In this document: piece by piece, positions 1-7,827 of the stretch
How the letters are laid out: every line of letters begins with the position of its first letter
How positions within the stretch are numbered: position 1 is the first letter of the stretch
Source: an uncultured bacterium
GTDB taxonomy: Bacteria; Cyanobacteriota; Vampirovibrionia; Gastranaerophilales; Gastranaerophilaceae
DNA length: 29,958 bases
Direction of reading: 5' to 3'
NCBI GenBank assembly: GCA_905211505.1
Contig: CAJMAX010000007.1
Span: 1 to 29,958, forward strand
Program-made: the position numbers and the translations under genes
The notes under the pieces: model-generated
What the model saw: the letters and a program-made list of their open reading frames with translations, nothing else
Database searches by the model: none
What the model was told of the DNA's origin: nothing

Positions 1-2
1 AT

Positions 3-635
3 ATGAGTAAATTAATAGGCATTTCAGATATACACGGTGAATATGATAAACTTTGTTCAGTTTTGGATAAAGTCATACCGCAAAAAGAGGATACAATTGT
101 ATTCATGGGGGATTACATAGATAGAGGTGCCCAATCGCGCGAAGTAGTTGATAAACTAATAGACATGCAAAATTTATGTAATTGTATATATTTAATAGGT
201 TCACATGAATATGCAATGCTCAATGCTCCACGTGATGACTATTATAATTATCTATTTTGGAATTATGGTGGAGATGCCACAGTTCAAAGCTATGGAAGCT
301 TTGAAAACATTATGAAAATTCATGGGGAGTTTTTTAATAGTTTAAAGCCATATTACCTTGCAAATAAGTATTTGTTTATTCATGCAGGTATAAGAATTGG
401 AATACCATTAGAAGACCAAGATTTATCAGATATGGTTTACATAAGAAGTGAGTTTTATTCTAAAAAACACGGACTTCCATATAAAATTATCTTTGGACAT
501 ACTGAATTTGATAAACCTTTGGTTCAAGATGATAAAATATGTATTGATACAGGCTGCGGAAAATATAAAGATGCAGTGCTTACTGCAGTAATTATAGAAA
601 ATGAAAATGTGTCTTTTGTGAATTCACGGGATTAG
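3..635 (+). CDS. PPP-family metallophosphatase (Ser/Thr phosphatase or ApaH-like)
   Basis: A 210-residue calcineurin-like phosphoesterase. Visible motifs are GISDIHGE near residue 6 (GDxHG type), GDYIDRG near residue 36, then single histidines in FIHAGI and IFGHTEFDKP, all in the order of the PPP family, which hydrolyses phosphoproteins or diadenosine tetraphosphate with two metal ions. The third family motif, normally GNHE, reads GSHE here, so a metal-ligand Asn is replaced by Ser. The N-terminus is family-like, so the ATG two bases from the window edge is probably the true start, although its ribosome site is outside the window. The gene lies 23 bp before the DUF3137 gene and is probably co-transcribed with it. 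The substrate cannot be read from the sequence. Confidence 0.85.
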   Translation: MSKLIGISDIHGEYDKLCSVLDKVIPQKEDTIVFMGDYIDRGAQSREVVDKLIDMQNLCNCIYLIGSHEYAMLNAPRDDYYNYLFWNYGGDATVQSYGSFENIMKIHGEFFNSLKPYYLANKYLFIHAGIRIGIPLEDQDLSDMVYIRSEFYSKKHGLPYKIIFGHTEFDKPLVQDDKICIDTGCGKYKDAVLTAVIIENENVSFVNSRD

Positions 636-658
636 ATGCGCAATAGAGAGGTGGTATA

Positions 659-1933
659 ATGGAACAAGCTGAATATTTTGAGTTAAATCGCAAATTAAGT
701 AATTTTTACGTAAAAGAAATAAGTCCAGCGCTAAACTTACTTAATAAAAAACGTAAACAAAAAGCAATAGTCTTATTTTTATGCATAGCTCTTTTAATAA
801 GTTTTGCTTTGTGTTTCGTACCAATAGCTATTCCAAAGCTATCTCTTTGCTTAGTTTTAATTATAATTAGCTTAGTAATCGCTATTAAGATTTTATCTAA
901 GAAGTTTCGTATAACATATTTATCTTTCAAATTGGAAGATGATTTTAAACGCAGATTTATGGACGATTTTGTTAAGTTGTTTGGGAATCTACATTGGAGA
1001 AAATATGGACTCAACGATGATACTGCAATTCTTCTCTCAAATAAAAAAATTGCAAATATCGTACAAAAGCATAATGTAACTATCACTGAAAATAATAAAG
1101 TGGTAAATTTAAATCTTGATTTTTATAAAAACATAGAAAAAGTAAAATCTTTAGATTTATTTAATCTAGCTGCACTGTCAATAGATGACTGTATCTGTGG
1201 AAGTTATAAAAATGTACCATTTTCAATAATAGAAGCTAAGACAATATCTAAGTTATCAATTTTATCTGGTGTACTTACAGGCTTTTTGCTCTTTCCCCCT
1301 ATAATTCTTGTTATTCTTATCCTTGGACTTATAGGAATAATAACTATCATATCCCATTATTATCAATTAATAGATACTCTTGCAAAATTGGGTTTATCCA
1401 AACCGATGTCTGTCATTCTTTCAGCTTCGATATTTATTTTTGGAATAAAGTTTATCATACAATTATTAATTAATAAACTCATGTCATGGGCCGGAAAATT
1501 TCGTGGTATTATTGTTGAATTTGCTATGAATAAAAATTTTGAAGGTCAAACAATCATTTTGGATAATTCACAAGACGGTCGTAATGTTTCCGTCAATAAA
1601 AAGAAATATAGTGTTGTTCAATTGGAAGATATTGAGTTTATGAAAAATTATACAGTTTATTCTACAAATCAAATTGAAGCACGATACCTTATTACTACAG
1701 CTTTTATTGATAGATTAAAAAATATAAAAACTAAATTCAAAACAAAATATATCAGAGTTGCGTTTAAAGATGATAAAATCGTTATAGCACTTCATACAGA
1801 TAGAGATATGTTTAAAATGGCCAATATGACTTCTGATACCGGTAAACAAACTTTTATTGCTCTATTTGAAGAAATCGTTTCAGTTCTAGATTTTATTAAT
1901 CAATTAAAACTAAACAAGAAACTCGGATTATAA
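659..1933 (+). CDS. DUF3137 family membrane protein
   Basis: A 424-residue protein. Two hydrophobic segments lie near residues 37-75 and a second hydrophobic block near residues 198-275, which suggests about four membrane passes. The soluble C-terminal part contains FEGQTIILDN, VQLEDIEF and IEARYLITTAFIDRL, the pattern I recognise as DUF3137, a family of unknown function. A GAGGTGG ribosome site sits just before the ATG. It follows the phosphatase gene closely and a long hairpin lies downstream. No catalytic motif is visible. Family assignment is fairly sure; function is unknown. Confidence 0.75.
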   Translation: MEQAEYFELNRKLSNFYVKEISPALNLLNKKRKQKAIVLFLCIALLISFALCFVPIAIPKLSLCLVLIIISLVIAIKILSKKFRITYLSFKLEDDFKRRFMDDFVKLFGNLHWRKYGLNDDTAILLSNKKIANIVQKHNVTITENNKVVNLNLDFYKNIEKVKSLDLFNLAALSIDDCICGSYKNVPFSIIEAKTISKLSILSGVLTGFLLFPPIILVILILGLIGIITIISHYYQLIDTLAKLGLSKPMSVILSASIFIFGIKFIIQLLINKLMSWAGKFRGIIVEFAMNKNFEGQTIILDNSQDGRNVSVNKKKYSVVQLEDIEFMKNYTVYSTNQIEARYLITTAFIDRLKNIKTKFKTKYIRVAFKDDKIVIALHTDRDMFKMANMTSDTGKQTFIALFEEIVSVLDFINQLKLNKKLGL

Positions 1934-2021
1934 TAGAACTTTGACAACAAAAACCTATGGAGAGGATGACACCAATCCCTACTCTACTTTAATATAATTC
2001 CGTAGTAAATTCTGATAATTT

Positions 2022-2066
2022 TAAACCGAGACAAATAGCGCGTAACGCGCTATTTGTCTCGGTTTA
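2022..2066. terminator. perfect 21-bp inverted repeat, probable bidirectional terminator
   Basis: Arms 2022-2042 and 2046-2066 are exact reverse complements around the 3-base loop TAA. The stem core is GC-rich (CCGAG and GCGCG) and the edges are A/T-rich (TTTAAA upstream, TTTATTTG downstream). It lies about 90 bases after the DUF3137 stop and could end that operon or any minus-strand transcript reaching it. The stem is longer and more regular than the other terminators in this window, so a repeat-element origin is also possible. Confidence 0.55.
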
Positions 2067-2199
2067 TTTGCGTTAAACATGACCACGGACTTTCTGTTCA
2101 GGAATCTTATACAATCCAAAAACAACACCTCCGGCTTCTGTACACAAGCTACCTAACACAAAATGGCATTCTCATCCTGAGACAACAGTAATTCTGCAA

Positions 2200-2227
2200 C
2201 AAAAAAGAGTCACAAGGACTCTATTTT
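2200..2227 (-). terminator. rho-independent terminator of tRNA-Lys
   Basis: Read on the minus strand, AGAGTC-cttgt-GACTCT forms a 6-bp stem, followed by a run of six T. It lies about 15 bases past the tRNA 3' end. Confidence 0.65.
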
Positions 2228-2241
2228 ATCGCAATAAAAAA

Positions 2242-2314
2242 TGCGCTTGGCGCGATTCGAACGCGCGACCTATCCCTTAAAAGGGGAGTGCTCTACCTGC
2301 TGAGCTACAAGCGC
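2242..2314 (-). tRNA. tRNA-Lys (UUU)
   Basis: 73 bases fold as a cloverleaf on the minus strand. The acceptor stem GCGCTTG/CAAGCGC is perfect, the D arm is GCTC...GAGC, the anticodon loop CTTTTAA gives anticodon TTT at 2279-2281, and the T arm is GCGCG-TTCGAAT-CGCGC. The discriminator base is A and no CCA is encoded. The first anticodon-stem pair (position 27/43) is a C-U mismatch, and the other four pairs are intact. A terminator follows. Confidence 0.95.
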
Positions 2315-2404
2315 AAATTATCTATTTATATTTCCTAGCTATCCGGTTCACTCACCGTGTGTATTCATATTAACAAGAACATTTTTAAATGTCAACACTT
2401 TTTT

Positions 2405-2722
2405 TTAATTAATTATAGCTTTCAAAAATTTATACATAATTTGCCTTTGATTATTGTCCAACAAATGTACCATGTATAAGATTTCCTGCTCCAATTCTTG
2501 TGCAGATTGTAAATGTCCGTTATTCATAAAATCTTCAAAAGATAGATTTAAAATACCTAATAATTTTGTCATAGTCTCAAACGATGGGTAGTGTTTACCT
2601 GTTTCTAGCTTACTTAACTGTCTTGGTTCAATTCCAAGCTTTTCAGCTAAAAATTCCTGTGACATTTTTCTATTTTTACGTAATTCCTTTATTCGTCTGC
2701 CTATTATCTCTTTACTATGCAT
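2405..2722 (-). CDS. XRE-family HTH transcriptional regulator
   Basis: A 105-residue protein with an N-terminal Cro/CI-type helix-turn-helix at about residues 6-60 (RRIKELRKNRKMSQEFLAEK, then LSKLETGKHYPSFETM). The C-terminal 40 residues are helical and carry no known effector domain. It is divergent from the pilin-like gene at 2875 with about 150 bp between starts, and an imperfect AT-rich dyad (2806-2821) lies in that gap. By family logic it probably binds there and controls itself and the pilin-like gene. A second, similar divergent pair occurs at 18090-19200. Confidence 0.85.
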   Translation of the reverse strand: MHSKEIIGRRIKELRKNRKMSQEFLAEKLGIEPRQLSKLETGKHYPSFETMTKLLGILNLSFEDFMNNGHLQSAQELEQEILYMVHLLDNNQRQIMYKFLKAIIN

Positions 2723-2805
2723 AACTTCTCCTTTCTTAAAGGATAAGAATAACGCTACACCTTTGTAAGGTTCTTTACATAGATTTTTATTAAATAATAG
2801 TCGTT

Positions 2806-2821
2806 TATATTGATTAATATA
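2806..2821. promoter_or_regulatory. candidate operator dyad between XRE gene and pilin-like gene
   Basis: TATATT-gatt-AATATA is an inverted repeat with exact 6-bp arms in the shared intergenic region. It shares the 9-mer TATATTGAT with the dyad in the second XRE/pilin-like locus (18384-18401). This is AT-rich DNA, so chance is possible. Confidence 0.35.
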
Positions 2822-2874
2822 GAAGTATATGATAACATTTTACTACCTACTCAACATTAATAAGGAGTAAAGAT

Positions 2875-3603
2875 ATGAAAAAAGCTTTTACAATGGCAGA
2901 AACCTTAATCACTCTGGGAATAGTTGGAATAGTTGCAGCCATAACAATCCCTGGACTTATACATTATTTCAAAATTAAAGAACTTGAAGTTCGATTTAAA
3001 GCAATGGATTCAAAAATACAACAGGCTCTGAAATCCATGTCTGACGAATTGGAATTAGATGATTTTAATAAGTTTATCAGCTACGAAGCATGTGGAACTA
3101 GTGGACCAGGAGCATGTGATGACACAATATTCAAACAAATCAATGACTCATTTTTATCTAAATTCAAAATTTCTCACTCCTGCACTTCAACAGAATGCTT
3201 GCCAAATTATAGAAAACCCCAATATTATATTACTGATTTTGCAGGGAACAAAAAAATTGGTTATAGCTTTGAAAATGCATATGGAGCCAACTGGTGGGGA
3301 AATAAAAACTTTGGTACACATGTTTTACTTGATGGCACTATGATTACCTCAATGTGCTTTATGCACCATGGCGATTATGATTCTGTAGCTTTTACATTTG
3401 ATACAAATGGAATGGAAAAAGGTCCAAATAGATATGGATACGATATATTTATTTGGACAGCTGAGCGAACATGGTATCCGTTATGCACTGCTAAAAGTAC
3501 CACTTTTAGTGAATATAACGGGAGAGGGTGTTACAAATATGCTAAAAAAAATCAAGACCCGGATAAGAAAAAAGCAAACTACTGGAGCAGTTTAAAATTA
3601 TAG
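2875..3603 (+). CDS. type IV pilin-like / pseudopilin protein
   Basis: A 242-residue protein with a prepilin N-terminus: MKKA, then FTMAETLITLGIVGIVAAIT, including the conserved Glu at mature position 5 and one hydrophobic helix. Known family behaviour is cleavage by prepilin peptidase before the Phe and assembly into a pilus or pseudopilus. The globular part is Cys-rich and includes DTNGMEKGPNRYGYDIF, a motif also in the protein at 18442. The ATG has an AAGGAG site. It is divergent from an XRE regulator and ends in a strong terminator, so it is probably transcribed alone. No other secretion or pilus machinery genes are in the window; the role (adhesion, surface display or secretion) is unknown. 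Confidence 0.85.
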   Translation: MKKAFTMAETLITLGIVGIVAAITIPGLIHYFKIKELEVRFKAMDSKIQQALKSMSDELELDDFNKFISYEACGTSGPGACDDTIFKQINDSFLSKFKISHSCTSTECLPNYRKPQYYITDFAGNKKIGYSFENAYGANWWGNKNFGTHVLLDGTMITSMCFMHHGDYDSVAFTFDTNGMEKGPNRYGYDIFIWTAERTWYPLCTAKSTTFSEYNGRGCYKYAKKNQDPDKKKANYWSSLKL

Positions 3604-3637
3604 CAAAAAGAGCTCAAACAATTTGAGCTCTTTTTGC
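3603..3637. terminator. bidirectional rho-independent terminator
   Basis: Perfect 16-bp stem (arms 3603-3618 and 3622-3637, loop CAA) with AAAAAG on one side and CTTTTT on the other. It separates the convergent pilin-like gene and the HTH gene and can serve both. Confidence 0.85.
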
Positions 3638-3658
3638 TCGTAAAAATATATAATTCTC

Positions 3659-4216
3659 TTAAATATCTATATATTTTCTTGCACATTCAAACATCGCATT
3701 AACCAAAGCCGCATTGTTATTCAAATTCATGCCATTAGTTTCAAGAACCTGTTTAACCCTTTCCTCCCATATATTATAAATATCATTCTTATCTAAATCA
3801 AGAATTTGACCTATCATCACAAGTTCTTTAAAATCGATAGGTACAGGATAAGCACCACGTAACATATCCACAATTTCCACCCGTTTCTTACGAGGAAAGG
3901 CTTTTAAAAAAGTTACCACACTCATCTTTTTATCATGAAGCATGCTTTTTAATAATTCTATAGTATCATCTTTTAATAGTGGCTCTTGCGGAATTTTATA
4001 CTCATCAAATTCAACCGGATCAATATCCATGACAGTTGCAATTCTTTCTAAAGTTGTGCTGCGCGTTGAGAATGGGATTGTTTCATCAATCAGGTTATAT
4101 ACATATGAAAGAGTTACACCAATCATTTCTGCAAAATCCTTTTTATGTAATGCATTTTTTTCTAAAAAATTGGCGACTTTTTGAGAGCTTTTTTCGCCTG
4201 TTAGTTCATGTTTCAT
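3659..4216 (-). CDS. HTH protein with two helix-turn-helix-like regions
   Basis: A 185-residue protein. Residues 10-72 form an XRE-type HTH (KVANFLEKNALHKKDFAEMI, then GVTLSYVYNLIDE and the typical IATVMDIDPVEFDEY). A second region, about residues 86-145 (LLHDKKMSVVTFLKAFP... and VMIGQILDLDKNDIYNIWEE), repeats the same general pattern, so the protein may be a two-HTH DNA-binding protein. The C-terminal 40 residues are unrecognised. It converges on the pilin-like gene. Its target is unknown. Confidence 0.7.
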   Translation of the reverse strand: MKHELTGEKSSQKVANFLEKNALHKKDFAEMIGVTLSYVYNLIDETIPFSTRSTTLERIATVMDIDPVEFDEYKIPQEPLLKDDTIELLKSMLHDKKMSVVTFLKAFPRKKRVEIVDMLRGAYPVPIDFKELVMIGQILDLDKNDIYNIWEERVKQVLETNGMNLNNNAALVNAMFECARKYIDI

Positions 4217-4358
4217 TGTTTCACCTCTATTTTTCCCTTAATTTAGTTATTATTTATCATTTTGTTAAGCTTAAACTTTCTACACCATTATGGTAATATT
4301 TATTTACGTTAAAATACTAATTATAAGTATCATTGAATAATGAAGGGATTTTAATAAA

Positions 4359-4916
4359 ATGAAATTAGTTACAGGTCTGGGCAATATCGGAGACAAATAC
4401 TGTTTTACGCGCCATAATGTAGGGTTCATGGTAGTCGACAAATGGGCAATAATGAACGATGTCCAATTTAAAGAAGAAAAAAAGCTAAAATGCTTTGCAG
4501 GAAAACTAAGAACAAAAAATGAAGATATAATGCTCATAAAACCAACAACGTTCATGAATCTATCGGGAGAATCAGTCATTGCTGTCATGAATTATTACAA
4601 AATAAAACCAGAGGACATAATTATTGTATACGATGACCTGTCTTTAGAACTCGGCAAAATGAGATTCCGCCCAAACGGTTCTGACGGTGGACATAATGGC
4701 ATAAAATCTATAATAAAATCTCTTGGTTCTTCTAACATCGCCCGTTTAAAAATCGGCATAGGTCCCCAACCACCAATTCCTGCAGAACACTTCGTATTAC
4801 AAAACTTTTATAAAGATCAACTTGAAGCCTTAAAACCTGTGTTAAAGCGGGCAATTGACGGACTTGAATATTATTTTGATAATGGCATGCAAAAGACTCA
4901 AAATGAATTTAATTAA
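4359..4916 (+). CDS. pth: peptidyl-tRNA hydrolase
   Basis: A 185-residue protein matching the family along its length. It frees tRNA from peptidyl-tRNA that drops off ribosomes, recycling tRNA in the cytoplasm. Visible residues matching the E. coli enzyme are Asn9 (GLGN), catalytic His19 (TRHNVGF), Asn67 (TFMNLSG), Asp92 (YDDLSLELG) and Asn113 (GSDGGHNGIKS). A GAAGGGA ribosome site lies 10-15 bases before the ATG. A separate promoter follows before the TPR gene, so the two need not be one transcript. Housekeeping gene. Confidence 0.97.
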   Translation: MKLVTGLGNIGDKYCFTRHNVGFMVVDKWAIMNDVQFKEEKKLKCFAGKLRTKNEDIMLIKPTTFMNLSGESVIAVMNYYKIKPEDIIIVYDDLSLELGKMRFRPNGSDGGHNGIKSIIKSLGSSNIARLKIGIGPQPPIPAEHFVLQNFYKDQLEALKPVLKRAIDGLEYYFDNGMQKTQNEFN

Positions 4917-4920
4917 CGTT

Positions 4921-4949
4921 TTGAACTATACCCAAATTGATGCTATAAT
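4921..4949 (+). promoter_or_regulatory. sigma70-type promoter for the TPR gene
   Basis: -35 TTGAAC (4921-4926), 17-base spacer, -10 TATAAT (4944-4949). The predicted start near 4956 leaves a leader of about 34 bases with an AAGGAG ribosome site before the ATG at 4990. Confidence 0.65.
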
Positions 4950-4989
4950 AGAAAAGCATATTATTTAGTTATAAAGGAGTACGAAGCAA

Positions 4990-6399
4990 ATGAGTTTACA
5001 GTTAGCTGAACAATTTGAAGCAAATGAACAATATGAAGATGCATATCGGGAATACAAAGAAGTATATGAACAAAACCCTGATGATTTGGGTTTATTAGAA
5101 CGACTTGGACATCTATCTCTAATTCTCGGAAGACCGGAAGAAGCAGCTAATTATTACCATGAAATTTTAAAACGTGATGTTACAAATCCACTTGCTTACG
5201 AACAATTAATGTCTATTTATGAAAATACTGACAGATATAAGTATTATATCTATAGAGGTAACAAAAATTCTCTTGAGGGTAAACTTGAATTTGCTGTTAA
5301 TGATTTTAAAAAAGCCCTCGCCAATGCAAGCGAAGAAACTCAAATTGTCATGACTCGCTTAACTCTGGCAAATATTTATAAACAACTCGGAAACACCTTA
5401 AAAGCTCTTGATGAATACAACATTATACTTGAGTACGATAATCTTCATGAAGAAATATTTTTACAACTTGCGGATTTATATTTGCAGGATGAAGCTTATT
5501 CCAGCGCTATTGATGCCTTAATGAGAGCAAAACAAAAAGGTTTTGATACTGATAAAATTAATGAGGGACTTGCTGCCGTATACCTAAAAAGCGGAGATCC
5601 TAAAAAAACGATTGAATTCACAAAAGATGAACTATTAAAAATTCAGGCAATGCTTGAAATAGGTGAAATCGAAAATGCATATGAAAAACTAAAAAATCTT
5701 CCGGAAGAATTTAAATCTTCAGCAAGATATTATACACTTATGGCACAATATTGTTATTCTTCTAAGGATTTCGAAAAAGCTCTGGAATATATTGATGAAT
5801 ACAATAAACTAGTTCCAAATTCTCCGTTAACATACCAGATGAGAGCTCTGGTTTATGACGAAAACGGAGATGAATTCAATGCACATTTAAACTGGGGCAA
5901 ATATAACATAATCAGAAAAAATACAGATATCGCAATTAATGAATTCTTAAACGCAGTTCAACTCAAAGATGATGATATCGATTTATTATTTACTCTTGCT
6001 GCTCTACTCACCGACAATGGAGAATCTAACCATGCTGCAGAATACTATGAAAAGATTGTAAAACTTGAACCTAACAATAAAGAGGCTCTAAAGAAATTGG
6101 CAGCATTTAGAGAAGGTATAGGTGATTACAAAATGCAAGTACATTATCTTGAAAAAATTGTAGAAGCTGATGACAAGGATTTACAAACACTAAAAGAACT
6201 TGCAAAAGCATACGAAAAAATAAAATCGAACAAAAAAGCTATAGAAATTTATAATAAATACTTAGAACTCGTTAAAGACCCTGTTGACCATAAAATGGCA
6301 AAAGATAGACTGGACAAACTTATGTGCGGAGTTTCTGAAAACGAAGAATCTGTCGGACTACTCGACAAAATAATGGGATTTTTTAACAAAAATCAGTAA
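4990..6399 (+). CDS. TPR-repeat protein
   Basis: A 469-residue protein made almost entirely of tetratricopeptide repeats, about eleven units, for example LGHLSLILGRPEEAANYYHE near residue 35 and EYYEKIVKLEPNNKEALKKL near residue 352. There is no signal peptide, membrane segment or catalytic domain, so it is probably a cytoplasmic scaffold. The last 25 residues (GLLDKIMGFFNKN) form a short amphipathic tail. It has its own promoter and an AAGGAG site, and a terminator follows. The partner is unknown. Confidence 0.85.
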   Translation: MSLQLAEQFEANEQYEDAYREYKEVYEQNPDDLGLLERLGHLSLILGRPEEAANYYHEILKRDVTNPLAYEQLMSIYENTDRYKYYIYRGNKNSLEGKLEFAVNDFKKALANASEETQIVMTRLTLANIYKQLGNTLKALDEYNIILEYDNLHEEIFLQLADLYLQDEAYSSAIDALMRAKQKGFDTDKINEGLAAVYLKSGDPKKTIEFTKDELLKIQAMLEIGEIENAYEKLKNLPEEFKSSARYYTLMAQYCYSSKDFEKALEYIDEYNKLVPNSPLTYQMRALVYDENGDEFNAHLNWGKYNIIRKNTDIAINEFLNAVQLKDDDIDLLFTLAALLTDNGESNHAAEYYEKIVKLEPNNKEALKKLAAFREGIGDYKMQVHYLEKIVEADDKDLQTLKELAKAYEKIKSNKKAIEIYNKYLELVKDPVDHKMAKDRLDKLMCGVSENEESVGLLDKIMGFFNKNQ

Positions 6400-6422
6400 C
6401 ATTAACTTTTATCACATTTTAT

Positions 6423-6453
6423 AAAAAAAGAAGTCGTTAAGACTTCTTTTTTT
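6423..6453. terminator. rho-independent terminator after TPR gene
   Basis: 13-bp stem (6423-6435 with 6441-6453, loop GTTAA) of the form A7-GAAGTC/GACTTC-T7, symmetrical and so able to act on both strands. Confidence 0.85.
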
Positions 6454-6486
6454 GTATAATTAAATAGTGAATAGTTAAGGGGCATT

Positions 6487-7770
6487 ATGAGCAGATTTAT
6501 TGGAATATTTGGGATTATATTTATTTTTGCACTGGCATACTTGATGTCAAATAATAAAAAGGCTATAAATTATAAAACAGTAGGCATGGGGTTTTTACTC
6601 CAGGTTTTATTTGCGGTTTTTATATTTAAAGTTCCGCTTGGACAAAAATTATTTATGGCAATAGGTTTATTTATTCAAAAATTGTTAGTTTTTGCAAGAC
6701 AGGGCGGCGAATTTGTATTCGGAGGTCTTATGAGTCAAAAATTCACAGAACTATTTTCTGGCGGAGGCTCAATCTTTGCACTCCAATTGATATGTTCTAT
6801 GGTATTTATGATGATTTTAGTTAATATGCTATATCATTATGGAATTATGCAAAGGGTTGTTGCTGTACTTGGAAAAGGAATGAACAAACTTATGGACGTC
6901 AGCGGAGCTGAGGCTCTATCAAATGTTGCAAGCGCGTTTGTCGGTCAAATTGTTGCTCAAATTATGATAAAACCATATCTTGCAAATTTAACACGCTCAG
7001 AACTTCTTGCATCTATGGCCGGCAGTCTGGCATGTATATCAGGCGCGACAATGCCAATATATATAGCAATGGGGATTCCAGCAGAATACCTTTTGGCTTC
7101 ATCTATTATGGCCGCCCCTGGCGCTCTCGTAATTTCAAAAATCGTATACCCTGAAGTCAATGTACCGGAAACAAGTAAAGACATTAAACTATCAGTAAGT
7201 AAACGCCACAGAACACATACAAACATATTTGATGCAATCTCATCCGGAGCTTCAGAAGGAATGAAAGTTGCAATCAACGTTATTGCTATGATTTTAGCTC
7301 TTGTTGCGTTAGTCGCAATGATAGATTGGTTTCTTGCAGGAATCGGAGCAGCTGTAGTCAAATATCTGCATATCAATTTAACATGTATTGGTATGGATTT
7401 AACACATTTATCTATGAACATGATTTTAGGCAAAATATTTGCCCTGTTTGCTCTACTTATGGGAGTTCCATTCAACGAAATAACAACTGTTGGAGGACTA
7501 ATGGGTACAAAACTTGTATTAAATGAAATGGTTGCATACATGGATTTAACAAATCCTGCAGTTCACCTATCTCCAAAATCGTTCTTAATCGCAAGTTTCG
7601 CGCTTTGCAGTTTTGGAAATTTTGGCTCCATTGCAATATTACTTGGAGGTATCGGAGAACTTGCTCCAAATCAGAGAAAAAATTTGGCAAGATTAGGCGT
7701 AAGAGCTTTAATTTGCGGGACATTAACCTGCTATATGTCTGCTGCTATCGTCGGAATTTTATTTAATTAA
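6487..7770 (+). CDS. CNT-family (NupC-like) concentrative nucleoside transporter
   Basis: A 427-residue, highly hydrophobic protein with about ten membrane segments in CNT order. Recognisable blocks are the helical hairpin around residues 151-222 (SAFVGQ...IKPYLANLTRSEL...PGALVISKIVYPE), MGVPFNE (Glu331) and CSFGNFGSIAILLGGIGEL (Asn378, Ser381), then the MSAAIVGI end. CNT proteins import nucleosides with Na+ or H+. The usual GQTEAP motif in the first hairpin, which contacts the base, reads GQIVAQ (residues 153-158), whereas the presumed ribose-contacting Glu331, Asn378 and Ser381 are kept. The substrate may therefore not be a standard nucleoside. AAGGGG ribosome site. Family sure, substrate not. 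Confidence 0.88.
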   Translation: MSRFIGIFGIIFIFALAYLMSNNKKAINYKTVGMGFLLQVLFAVFIFKVPLGQKLFMAIGLFIQKLLVFARQGGEFVFGGLMSQKFTELFSGGGSIFALQLICSMVFMMILVNMLYHYGIMQRVVAVLGKGMNKLMDVSGAEALSNVASAFVGQIVAQIMIKPYLANLTRSELLASMAGSLACISGATMPIYIAMGIPAEYLLASSIMAAPGALVISKIVYPEVNVPETSKDIKLSVSKRHRTHTNIFDAISSGASEGMKVAINVIAMILALVALVAMIDWFLAGIGAAVVKYLHINLTCIGMDLTHLSMNMILGKIFALFALLMGVPFNEITTVGGLMGTKLVLNEMVAYMDLTNPAVHLSPKSFLIASFALCSFGNFGSIAILLGGIGELAPNQRKNLARLGVRALICGTLTCYMSAAIVGILFN

Positions 7771-7793
7771 ATTTCTTAACATAAGTAACATTT

Positions 7794-7821
7794 TTTACAT
7801 TTAAAATTTTTGGAATATAAT
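7794..7821 (+). promoter_or_regulatory. promoter placing +1 at the ribF start codon
   Basis: -35 TTTACA (7794-7799), 16-base spacer, -10 TATAAT (7816-7821). Counting the last T of the -10 box as -7 puts +1 at 7828, the A of the ribF ATG, which suggests a leaderless mRNA. Confidence 0.5.
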
Positions 7822-7827
7822 TATATT

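Larger units (their letters stand above)
1934..2241. other. gene-poor intergenic stretch
   Basis: This 308-base stretch between the DUF3137 gene and tRNA-Lys holds a perfect hairpin (2022-2066), the tRNA terminator (2200-2227), and on the minus strand one short open frame (2073-2159, GTG start, 28 codons). That frame ends seven bases before the hairpin. Its residues look protein-like (for example TEAGGVVFGLYKIPEQ), but there is no good ribosome site and I do not recognise it. It may be a gene remnant. Nothing else was found. Confidence 0.4.

Noticed and set aside
2242..2314. Decayed tRNA because of the C-U mismatch at pair 27/43
   Set aside because: All other stems pair correctly, the loops are canonical and a terminator follows, so the gene is probably functional.
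3059..3343. Open frames overlapping the first pilin-like gene in another frame
   Set aside because: The pilin-like frame has a clear prepilin start, ribosome site and family motif; the other frames have none.
6957..7541. 194-residue minus-strand open frame inside the CNT transporter gene
   Set aside because: It is the antisense shadow of a well-conserved membrane protein, has no ribosome site and no recognisable domain.
7771..7827. FMN riboswitch before ribF
   Set aside because: Only 57 bases lie between the genes, too short for the aptamer, and the space is filled by promoter elements.
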